A stretch of DNA of 7,277 nt, taken from positions 1 to 7,277 of the forward strand of contig JAEZDV010000243.1 in NCBI GenBank assembly GCA_023417985.1. Reading direction: 5' to 3'. Source of the DNA: Actinomycetes bacterium (lineage in GTDB: Bacteria > Actinomycetota > Actinomycetes > Mycobacteriales > Mycobacteriaceae). The position numbers and the translations under genes are program-made. The notes below the pieces were generated by a model. The model searched no databases, was not told where the DNA came from, and saw only the letters and a list, made by a program, of their open reading frames with translations. Numbering within the stretch: the stretch's first letter is position 1; each line of letters opens with the position of its first letter. Shown piece after piece: positions 1-5,478 of the stretch.

Positions 1-41
1 CTTCCCGGGCAGATCACTTTTCGGCGCGCAGATCGGTGCCG

Positions 42-1082
42 CTACTCGTACCGCACCTTGATGTCGTTGCTGTCGGGGACCGCCTGGCACGTGAGGATGT
101 AGCCGTCGGCGATCTCGTCGTCGCTGAGGGCGTCGTTCACGCGCATCGTCGCGCTGCCGTCGACGATCTTGGCGATGCAGGTCGCGCAGTTGCCGGCCTC
201 GCAGGAGAACGGCGGTGCCAGACCGGCGCGCCGGGCGCTTTCGAGGAGGGTCTCCCCGGGATGGCGCGGTACCGACACCCGCTTGCTGCCCAGGCGGATC
301 GACACCGTGCCCGTTATCTCGGCCGGCTTCGCCGCGGATGCTTCGGTGACGGCTGCTTCGGCGACAGGCACGTCTGCGACCTGGATCGGTTCGGCGGCAC
401 TTCCGAATCGCTCGCTGTAGATCCGGCCTTCGCCGGTCAGCGCCCCTTCGATCATGTCCATGAACGCTTCCGGGCCGCACAGGTAGCTGTCGGCTGCGGT
501 GTCGGAGCCGACGAACGCTGCGACGGAAGCGGGATCGAGTAGTCCGCTCTCGTCGTCGTAGTGCCGGACGACCTCGAACCGGCTCGGGTACCCGGCGGCG
601 AGATCGGCGATGCCGGTTTCGAAGATCGCGGATGCCCGGTCGCGGTCGGCGATGAGCAGACGGACGCGGCGATCGGTCGATGCCAGGGCACTCTTGGCGA
701 GGGACAGGATCGGTGTGATGCCGCTGCCACCCGCGAATCCGAGTACCGCGCCCTCGGCCGGACGCAGGAGGAAAGTTCCGGCAGGACGGGTGATTTCGAC
801 GGAGTCCCCTTCCGAAATGTTGTCGTGGAGCCAGTTCGAGACCGACCCGCCGGGTACGCGTTTGATGGTGATCATCAATTCGGAGTCGGTTTCGGGCGCG
901 CTCGACATCGAATACGACCGGTACAGCTCGGTCCCGTCGACCGTCACCTTGAAGGTGCAGAACTGCCCGGATCGATAGGTGAAGGGCCCGCCCTCGGGTG
1001 CGAGCACGTAGGTACGGGCGTCGTCGGTCTCCTTCACGATCCGGGTCACGGTCGCGCGCTGAAACAGTGGTGGTCTCGCCAT
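42..1082 (-). CDS. Ferredoxin-type oxygenase reductase (FAD, NAD(P)H, C-terminal [2Fe-2S]), KshB/Hmp/PaaE-like
   Basis: A 346-residue electron-transfer protein that would pass electrons from NAD(P)H through FAD to a plant-type [2Fe-2S] centre and on to an oxygenase. Seen directly: flavin motif RSYS at residues 55-58, pyridine-nucleotide motif GGSGITP at 118-124, CGPE at 202-205, an Ala/Val/Pro-rich linker around 228-256, and a C-terminal ferredoxin domain with Cys294, Cys299, Cys302 (CX4CX2C) and Cys332. This order (FAD, NAD, then ferredoxin) and length match KshB, PaaE and related class IA oxygenase reductases. The ATG is set by AGGAGGAG (1097-1090, minus strand) with a 7-base spacer. It is transcribed divergently from the acyl-CoA synthetase operon across about 100 bp, so shared control is plausible. 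No oxygenase component is visible, so the partner and substrate are unknown. Family certain; specific function not. Confidence 0.93.
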   Translation of the reverse strand: MARPPLFQRATVTRIVKETDDARTYVLAPEGGPFTYRSGQFCTFKVTVDGTELYRSYSMSSAPETDSELMITIKRVPGGSVSNWLHDNISEGDSVEITRPAGTFLLRPAEGAVLGFAGGSGITPILSLAKSALASTDRRVRLLIADRDRASAIFETGIADLAAGYPSRFEVVRHYDDESGLLDPASVAAFVGSDTAADSYLCGPEAFMDMIEGALTGEGRIYSERFGSAAEPIQVADVPVAEAAVTEASAAKPAEITGTVSIRLGSKRVSVPRHPGETLLESARRAGLAPPFSCEAGNCATCIAKIVDGSATMRVNDALSDDEIADGYILTCQAVPDSNDIKVRYE

Positions 1083-1101
1083 GGACCGTCTCCTCCTGGT
1101 A

Positions 1102-1130
1102 TTAGTATTCTGCTAAGTGGAGAGTACTAT
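1102..1130 (+). promoter_or_regulatory. Candidate promoter of the acyl-CoA synthetase operon
   Basis: TACTAT at 1125-1130 fits the actinobacterial TAnnnT -10 pattern. TTAGTA at 1102-1107, 17 bp upstream of it, is a weak -35 match. Transcription would then start near 1137, just before or at the ATG at 1139. The elements overlap the imperfect palindrome and the TASTATTCT repeats, so a bound regulator would block polymerase. This is a prediction from hexamers only. Confidence 0.4.
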
Positions 1131-1138
1131 TCTCACTC

Positions 1139-1158
1139 ATGAGAGGGAAACCTCTCAT
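1139..1158 (+). promoter_or_regulatory. Perfect 20-nt inverted repeat / RNA hairpin with GAAA loop
   Basis: ATGAGAGG (1139-1146) and CCTCTCAT (1151-1158) are exact reverse complements separated by GAAA. On the plus strand the RNA would be an 8-bp stem capped by a GNRA tetraloop, a notably stable RNA loop class. It lies about 8 bp downstream of the candidate -10 element, so it would form at the very 5' end of the ligase mRNA. It may be an RNA stability or translation-control element, or a DNA operator. The symmetry is certain; the role is inferred. Confidence 0.5.
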
Positions 1159-1189
1159 CATGAATCCCATACGCGAGAGAGCCCCATGA
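1139..1189 (+). CDS. Possible 16-codon leader ORF (MRGKPLIMNPIRERAP)
   Basis: An ATG at 1139 opens a 16-codon frame whose TGA (1187-1189) overlaps the ligase ATG (1186) as ATGA, the usual arrangement for translational coupling. The ATG lies about where the predicted transcript would begin, so it could be read leaderless, which is common in actinobacteria. There is no well-placed Shine-Dalgarno sequence. It uses AGA twice and ATA once, codons that are rare in high-GC genomes. Its 5' part coincides with the GAAA-loop hairpin. It may be a regulatory upstream ORF or chance; such overlaps arise easily because any ATG followed by A creates a TGA in the next frame. Confidence 0.3.
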   Translation: MRGKPLIMNPIRERAP

Positions 1190-2625
1190 CAGAGCCCGCC
1201 GTGCTGGCATTCGAGGATCGCGAGTTCACACTCGCCGATCTCGACGCGTGTGCCGACGGCATCGCCCACCGGCTTCGCGCCCACGACGTCGGTATCGGCG
1301 ACCGGGTCGCGCTCATGTCGTCGAACCGTCCCGAGTTCGTCGCCGCCGTGCGAGCCATCTGGCGGCTCGGCGCCGTGGTGGTGCTCATGAGCCCGTCGTG
1401 GAAGCGCACCGAGGTGGACCACGCATTCGGTCTCACCGACCCGGTGGCCGCGGTGGGAGACGCCGCCGTACTGGCCGAGGCTGTCGCCGACCACGACGCG
1501 TCCGTCCCGATGCTGCACCTCGACGGGCCCGACCCCATCGCAGTCCCGTCCGGTTTCGCCTTCCCGCGCGTGGACCGGGACTCCGATGCGGTGCTCGTGT
1601 TCAGTTCCGGCACCACCGGCCTGCCCAAAGCGGTCAGGCACACCCATGCGTCTTTCGGTGCCGCCGTCGCGCACTGGCGGGATGCGCTCGCGCTCACGTC
1701 GGCCGACCGCATCCAGATCGTCACCCCGCCGTCGCACATCCTCGGCCTGCTCAACATCGCCACGGCCCTCGACGCCGGCGCCTGGATGCGGCTGAATCGC
1801 CGGTTCGACCTCGAGGAGATGCTGCGCCACATCGAGCGGGACCGGATCACCGTCGAGATGGCCGTCGCCCCCATCGCCATGGCCATCGCGTCGTATCCCG
1901 GACTCGAGTCCCTGGACCTGTCTTCGCTCCGATACATCATGTGGGGAGCCACGCCCGTGACGCCGAGCGTCGCGGAGACCGTCACGCGCCGCACCGGCGT
2001 GCCGTGGGTCCCCGCCTACGGTGCCAGCGAGATACCCGTCATCGCGTGCAACCCCGTGGACGGCGCGCGGCTCGACAGTGTGGGTCGCGCGGTTCCCGGC
2101 GTGGAACTGCGGGTGGTGTCGCTCGAGACGGGCGAACCGGTCGCACCCGGGGAACGCGGTGAGATCCAGGTGAAGTCGCAGTCGCTCATGGCCGGATACC
2201 TGCCGGCAGATGCGACCGCCGACGCCTTGACCGACGGCTGGTACCGGACCGGCGACGTGGGATCCGTCGAGGAAGACGGATGGGTTCGCATCACCGACCG
2301 ATCCAAAGAGATGATCAAGGTCAAAGGTTTTCAGGTCGCTCCCGCCGAAGTCGAGGCGGTCCTGCACGGGCACCCGGCGGTAGCCGACTGCGCCGTATTC
2401 GGTGTCGCTGACGACTCGGCGGGTGAAGCGGTGGTCGCGGCGGTCACGCCCTGCACCGGCGTGACCCTCGACTCCGATGAGGTCATCGCCTACGTCGCCG
2501 AGCGACTCGCCTCCTACAAGAGCCCCAGCCGTGTGGTCCTTGTCCCCGAAATTCCCCGCTTGCCCTCCGGCAAGGTGTTGCGCCGACTACTCGAGGAGCG
2601 CCATGGACGTACGTCTGACGAATGA
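1186..2625 (+). CDS. Acyl-CoA synthetase (AMP-forming, class I adenylate-forming family)
   Basis: A 479-residue ligase that activates a carboxylic acid to an acyl-adenylate and then a CoA thioester. Seen motifs: ATP/P-loop SSGTTGLPK at 140-148, YGASE at 278-282, WYRTGD at 352-357, hinge region DRSKEMIKVKGFQV at 371-384, and PRLPSGK with the expected catalytic Lys463. All core motifs are intact and in order, so the enzyme should be active. I chose ATG 1186 over an in-frame GTG at 1117. The added 23 residues would be His/Arg/Glu-rich, read through the inverted repeat and resemble no family N-terminus. A purine-rich GAGAGAG precedes 1186. It is the first gene of the operon and its end overlaps the next gene by 23 bases. 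It resembles FadD and 4-coumarate-CoA ligase-type enzymes. The adjacent dehydrogenases suggest a saturated or alicyclic acid, but the substrate is not deducible. Confidence 0.93.
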   Translation: MTEPAVLAFEDREFTLADLDACADGIAHRLRAHDVGIGDRVALMSSNRPEFVAAVRAIWRLGAVVVLMSPSWKRTEVDHAFGLTDPVAAVGDAAVLAEAVADHDASVPMLHLDGPDPIAVPSGFAFPRVDRDSDAVLVFSSGTTGLPKAVRHTHASFGAAVAHWRDALALTSADRIQIVTPPSHILGLLNIATALDAGAWMRLNRRFDLEEMLRHIERDRITVEMAVAPIAMAIASYPGLESLDLSSLRYIMWGATPVTPSVAETVTRRTGVPWVPAYGASEIPVIACNPVDGARLDSVGRAVPGVELRVVSLETGEPVAPGERGEIQVKSQSLMAGYLPADATADALTDGWYRTGDVGSVEEDGWVRITDRSKEMIKVKGFQVAPAEVEAVLHGHPAVADCAVFGVADDSAGEAVVAAVTPCTGVTLDSDEVIAYVAERLASYKSPSRVVLVPEIPRLPSGKVLRRLLEERHGRTSDE

Positions 2626-3508
2626 ACAACAGCAGTTGCGAGATGCTGCCGCCAGGCTGGCCGACGACCTGGGTCCGGGGTCGGTCCAGGACCTCGACGA
2701 CGCGGCACGTCTCGCCCGACTGGAGAAGACCGTGGACTCCACGGGCTGGCGCTCACTGCGCTCCGACGGCGCCTCCGGTGTCGAAGTGGCAATCGTCGCC
2801 GAGGAATTCGGACGCGGCCTCGTCGACGTTCCGTTCCTTGGACCGGCCCTCGCGGACGACCTGCGGCGTCACGTCGCCGAGGATCAGCAGACGTGGGCGA
2901 TCGCGATCGGTGGGGACGCGTTCGACGCCCACGGGCTGAAACATGCGCTGGTGGTGCGCGACGCGGAGGTGCTCTCGGCCGACGTCGGCGAAGCCGCCCC
3001 CGGCGCCGATCTCACTCGCGCGTTCGCCACACTCGTCGAGCCCTATGCGCCGATCGGGACCGTCGACGCCGAGCACATCGAGCGGGGATACGCCCTTGCA
3101 CTGGTCGCGACGTGCGCAGACCTCGTCGGAACCTCGCGAGGGGCGCAGAGCGTCGCCGTCGAGTACGCCAAGATCCGCGAGCAGTACGGCAAGGCGATCG
3201 GGTCGTACCAGGCCGTCGCGCACCTGCTCGCCGAAAGCCAGGCGCTGATCGAAGGATCGATCAGCGTGCTGCGGCACGCGGCCTGGGCCGTCGACGAACT
3301 CGCGCCGGACGAAGCCGTGCGCGCTGCGCGCATCGCGAAGATCTACTGCGCGCGTGCGGCACGGACCGTCTGCGAGACCGCCGTCCAGGTGCACGGCGGC
3401 ATCGGTAACACCTGGGAGTGCATCGAGCACGTCTATCTGCGGCGGGCGCTGACGTCCACCGAACTGTTCCCCGTGAGCCTGGAGGAGATCGACCTTGGAC
3501 TTTCGTGA
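2603..3508 (+). CDS. Acyl-CoA dehydrogenase, short subunit of a probable heteromeric enzyme
   Basis: A 301-residue acyl-CoA dehydrogenase family protein. The C-terminal signatures are present: REQYGKAIGSYQAVAH at 192-207 and QVHGGIGNTWE at 262-272. The N-terminal helical part (about 1-80) is followed by only about 80 residues before the C-terminal helices, and no SEPGAGSD-type flavin motif is seen. Typical members are about 380 residues. Known heteromeric dehydrogenases in actinobacterial steroid catabolism (such as FadE28-FadE29) pair a short subunit with a fuller one, and the next gene supplies such a partner. The ATG is set by GAGGAG at 2593-2598 with a 4-base spacer. It overlaps the ligase by 23 bases and the next gene by 14, implying coupled translation. 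It would act in the cytoplasm, oxidising an acyl-CoA to an enoyl-CoA with electrons passed on to ETF. The heteromer is inferred. Confidence 0.88.
   Translation: MDVRLTNEQQQLRDAAARLADDLGPGSVQDLDDAARLARLEKTVDSTGWRSLRSDGASGVEVAIVAEEFGRGLVDVPFLGPALADDLRRHVAEDQQTWAIAIGGDAFDAHGLKHALVVRDAEVLSADVGEAAPGADLTRAFATLVEPYAPIGTVDAEHIERGYALALVATCADLVGTSRGAQSVAVEYAKIREQYGKAIGSYQAVAHLLAESQALIEGSISVLRHAAWAVDELAPDEAVRAARIAKIYCARAARTVCETAVQVHGGIGNTWECIEHVYLRRALTSTELFPVSLEEIDLGLS
3481..3497 (+). promoter_or_regulatory. Ribosome binding site fixing a TTG start
   Basis: GGAGGAG at 3481-3487 lies 7 bases before TTG at 3495-3497. No ATG or GTG nearby in that frame is as well placed, and translation from this TTG gives the expected acyl-CoA dehydrogenase N-terminus. 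The site lies inside the end of the preceding gene. Confidence 0.8.
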
Positions 3509-4583
3509 CTCGCCGGACGAAGCAGCCTTCCGCGACCGCCTGCGCACCTGGCTCGCCGGCGTAGCCGGTACGTTCCCCACCTCGGGCGACGAATACTGGG
3601 CGCGCCAAGGCGAATGGCATCAGGCTCTGTACGGAGCCGGATTCTTCGGACTGTCCTGGCCGAAAAAGCACGGCGGGCAAGACCTGCCACCCGTCTACGA
3701 CGTGATCCTCGACGAGGAACTCGCCATCGCGGGCGCTCCGCCGCGCCCCAGCCTCGGCTACCTCGTCGTCGGGCTCGGACACCACGCCGCCGAAGAACTC
3801 TGCGACCGTTTCCTTCCGGGCATGATCAACGGCACCGAGCGCTGGTGCCAGGGATTCAGCGAGCCCGGCGCCGGCTCCGACCTCGCGTCGCTCACCACCA
3901 CGGCGACGCTGGACGGAGACGAGTACGTCCTGCACGGCCACAAGGTTTGGACGAGCTACTCCGACGTGGCCGACTGGTGTCTGCTGCTCGCGCGCACCGA
4001 TCCGAATGCACCACGGCACAAGGGTATTTCCGCGTTCATTGTCGACATGCACCAGGCCGGGATCGAGCAGCGGCCGCTGAAGATGATCAGCGGGGTCACC
4101 AAGGAGTTCGGCCAGGTCCTGTTCGACGGCGCGAGGGTCCCCGCCGACCGGATGGTGGGCGCGCCGGGCGAAGGGTGGCGTGTCGCGATGACGGTCGTCG
4201 GCCACGAACGCGAACCGTCCACCCTCGGTTTCGCTGCGCGCTACGGCAAGCTCGTGCGTCAGCTCGCCGCGCGCGTCGACGGCCGGCCGCCGGAGGATCT
4301 CGTTTGGGCCGCAGTGCAATCGGAGATGTTGCGACTGCACGTCCGACGCCGGTTGTCCGAACAGCTCGACGGCGTGTCGCACGGGTCGGAGGGCTCGCTC
4401 GACAAGCTGCTTATGACGTGGGTCGACCAGTCGGTCGGGCACGCGGCGCTGTCGGTGGCCGGGACACGCGACCCCGAATTGCTCGGCTCGTACATGTACA
4501 GCCGGGCGCAGAGCGTTATGGGCGGCACGTCCCAGATCCAGAAGAACATCATCGCTTCACGCATCCTCGGATTGGGGGTCTGA
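3495..4583 (+). CDS. Acyl-CoA dehydrogenase, larger FAD-binding subunit
   Basis: A 362-residue acyl-CoA dehydrogenase with the full domain set: N-terminal helices (1-110), flavin/substrate motif WCQGFSEPGAGSDLASL at 117-133, VWTSYSDVADW at 151-161, and C-terminal MGGTSQIQKNIIASRILGL at 342-360. Where mitochondrial medium-chain enzymes have the catalytic Glu in a YEGT motif, this protein has Gly (MGGT). The base probably sits on the other known helix; E238 or E240 in GHEREP are candidates. This substitution is common in actinobacterial FadE-type subunits. Translation starts at TTG 3495, supported by a strong ribosome binding site, and overlaps the previous gene by 14 bases. With the preceding short subunit it probably forms one heteromeric dehydrogenase for a bulky, branched or cyclic acyl-CoA. 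Family is certain; substrate and stoichiometry are inferred. Confidence 0.92.
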   Translation: MDFRDSPDEAAFRDRLRTWLAGVAGTFPTSGDEYWARQGEWHQALYGAGFFGLSWPKKHGGQDLPPVYDVILDEELAIAGAPPRPSLGYLVVGLGHHAAEELCDRFLPGMINGTERWCQGFSEPGAGSDLASLTTTATLDGDEYVLHGHKVWTSYSDVADWCLLLARTDPNAPRHKGISAFIVDMHQAGIEQRPLKMISGVTKEFGQVLFDGARVPADRMVGAPGEGWRVAMTVVGHEREPSTLGFAARYGKLVRQLAARVDGRPPEDLVWAAVQSEMLRLHVRRRLSEQLDGVSHGSEGSLDKLLMTWVDQSVGHAALSVAGTRDPELLGSYMYSRAQSVMGGTSQIQKNIIASRILGLGV

Positions 4584-4584
4584 C

Positions 4585-5352
4585 ATGTACGACATGCCCG
4601 ACGAGATCGACGTCAGGGCCGATGGCTCCCTGCGGATCATCACGCTCAACCGGCCCGACGACCTCAATGCCGTCAACGATCCGCTGCACGAGGGCCTGGC
4701 CCGGTTGTGGCCCCGGCTGGCGGACGATCGAGACGCGCGCGCCGCGGTGATCACAGGTGCCGGGCGCGCATGCTCTGCCGGCCGCGACTTCGCCTACCTT
4801 GCCGAACTGGCGCGCGACGCGGACCTGCGGGCCAAGACCATCGCCGACGGACGTGAGATCGTCCTGGGTATGGCACGGTGCCGGGTGCCCGTGGTCGCGG
4901 CGGTCAACGGTCCGGCCGTGGGGCTGGGTTGCAGTCTGGTGGCGCTGAGCGACATGGTCTACATGGGCGAGAAGACCTATCTCGCCGATCCCCACGTGCA
5001 GGTCGGTCTCGTCGCCGCGGATGGCGGTCCCTTGACGTGGCCGCTGCAGATCAGTCTGTTGCAGGCCAAGGAGTTCGCATTCACCGGCCAGAGGATTTCC
5101 GCACAGCGGGCCTGTGAACTGGGATTGGCGAACCACGTCGTCGAGGATCCGCTGACCGAGGCGCTCGCATGTGCGAAACGCCTCGCGGAACAACCGCAGA
5201 AGGCGATCGAGGCGACGAAGCGACTCCTCAACATCCACCTCGAACGGGCGGTGCTCGCGACACTCGACTTCGCGATGAGCGCCGAGGAGATGACGTTCCA
5301 GAGCGAGGACTTCCAGGCCAACATCGCAAGGTTGACGGCCGGCAAGTCCTGA
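4585..5352 (+). CDS. Crotonase-fold enzyme (enoyl-CoA hydratase/isomerase family) with atypical active site
   Basis: A 255-residue crotonase of normal length. The oxyanion-hole segments are present: GRACSAGRDF around 60-69 and VNGPAVGLGCSLVALSD at 107-123. By hand alignment to rat mitochondrial enoyl-CoA hydratase, the two catalytic glutamates (Glu144, Glu164) are replaced by Ser117 and His137 (ADPHV). Asp146 lies in an AADGG motif resembling the catalytic Asp-Gly-Gly of MenB. It is therefore unlikely to be a textbook hydratase and may be an isomerase, a thioesterase/hydrolase, a C-C bond hydrolase, or a hydratase using other residues. It starts 1 base after the previous stop. GGGGG at 4574-4578 serves as a weak ribosome binding site for ATG 4585; ATG 4594 is an alternative start. 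It is the last gene of the operon, followed by a terminator-like hairpin. The fold is certain; the reaction is open. Confidence 0.9.
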   Translation: MYDMPDEIDVRADGSLRIITLNRPDDLNAVNDPLHEGLARLWPRLADDRDARAAVITGAGRACSAGRDFAYLAELARDADLRAKTIADGREIVLGMARCRVPVVAAVNGPAVGLGCSLVALSDMVYMGEKTYLADPHVQVGLVAADGGPLTWPLQISLLQAKEFAFTGQRISAQRACELGLANHVVEDPLTEALACAKRLAEQPQKAIEATKRLLNIHLERAVLATLDFAMSAEEMTFQSEDFQANIARLTAGKS

Positions 5353-5364
5353 TCCGGCGAGCCG

Positions 5365-5404
5365 CGAGACGGGCTCCGGGACCGACCATCCGGGGCCCGT
5401 CTCG
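5365..5404 (+). terminator. Terminator-like hairpin after the ligase operon
   Basis: Left arm CGAGACGGGCTCCGG (5365-5379) pairs with CCGGGGCCCGTCTCG (5390-5404) over 15 bp with one G-U wobble and a 10-nt loop. It begins 12 bases after the crotonase stop. There is no long T run, only TCTATTAT a few bases on, which is common for actinobacterial intrinsic terminators. It probably ends the four-gene transcript or protects its 3' end. Confidence 0.75.
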
Positions 5405-5411
5405 AAGCGTC

Positions 5412-5417
5412 TATTAT
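5412..5417 (+). promoter_or_regulatory. Candidate -10 element for the hydrolase
   Basis: TATTAT lies just after the hairpin and about 37 bases before the AUG of a mini-ORF. The start point would be near 5424. No convincing -35 exists, because that position falls inside the hairpin. It supports separate transcription of the hydrolase, but a single hexamer is weak evidence. Confidence 0.35.
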
Positions 5418-5448
5418 CTCCGAACCCGGAACTACAAGGAGATCAACA

Positions 5449-5478
5449 ATGCCGGTTGCCGACCGAGGTGCTTCTTGA
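5449..5478 (+). CDS. Nine-codon mini-ORF (MPVADRGAS) overlapping the hydrolase start
   Basis: ATG 5449 has the best ribosome binding site in the gap (AAGGAG at 5436-5441, 7-base spacer), yet its frame closes at TGA 5476-5478 after nine codons. That stop overlaps TTG 5475 of the hydrolase as TTGA, a standard stop-start coupling arrangement. Either this is a short leader whose translation delivers ribosomes to the hydrolase, or one base has been lost and the true protein begins MPVADRGASLIDRL. Sequence alone cannot separate these. Confidence 0.4.
   Translation: MPVADRGAS

Larger units (their letters stand above)
1083..1185. promoter_or_regulatory. Divergent intergenic control region
   Basis: This 103-bp gap separates two head-to-head genes and is markedly richer in A/T than its flanks. 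It holds the reductase ribosome binding site, an AT-rich core with repeated TAGTATTCT (1103-1111) and TACTATTCT (1125-1133), the imperfect palindrome TTAGTATTCTGCTAA (1102-1116), and a perfect 8-bp inverted repeat (1139-1158). The position and symmetry suggest binding of a regulator that controls both directions. No regulator gene lies in the window. The motif does not match the KstR or KstR2 operator patterns as I remember them. Confidence 0.6.

Noticed and set aside
22..41. Weak hairpin just downstream of the reductase stop
   Set aside because: It has only six pairs including a mismatch around an 8-base loop, with no T run in the direction of transcription. It is not strong enough to call a terminator.
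1..41. Possible start of another gene left of the reductase
   Set aside because: Only 41 bases are available, with no clear ribosome binding site and start pair, so nothing can be supported.
1117..1185. GTG at 1117 as the start of the acyl-CoA synthetase
   Set aside because: It would add a His/Glu/Arg-rich segment read through the promoter and inverted repeat, upstream of the probable transcription start. ATG 1186 begins a normal family N-terminus.
1102..2373. A 423-codon open frame on the minus strand opposite the acyl-CoA synthetase
   Set aside because: It is rich in His, Arg, Gly and Asp with no recognisable motif, and it lies opposite a ligase with all core motifs intact. Long antisense frames are expected in high-GC genes.
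3261..4442. A 393-codon open frame on the minus strand opposite the two acyl-CoA dehydrogenases
   Set aside because: It spans the junction of two well-supported genes, has Arg-rich low-complexity composition, and shows no family motif. It is a codon-bias artefact.
5169..5474. Extension of the hydrolase frame upstream into the crotonase gene
   Set aside because: The added residues are the crotonase read in another frame plus the terminator hairpin, with no hydrolase-like content. The start has to lie after the hairpin.
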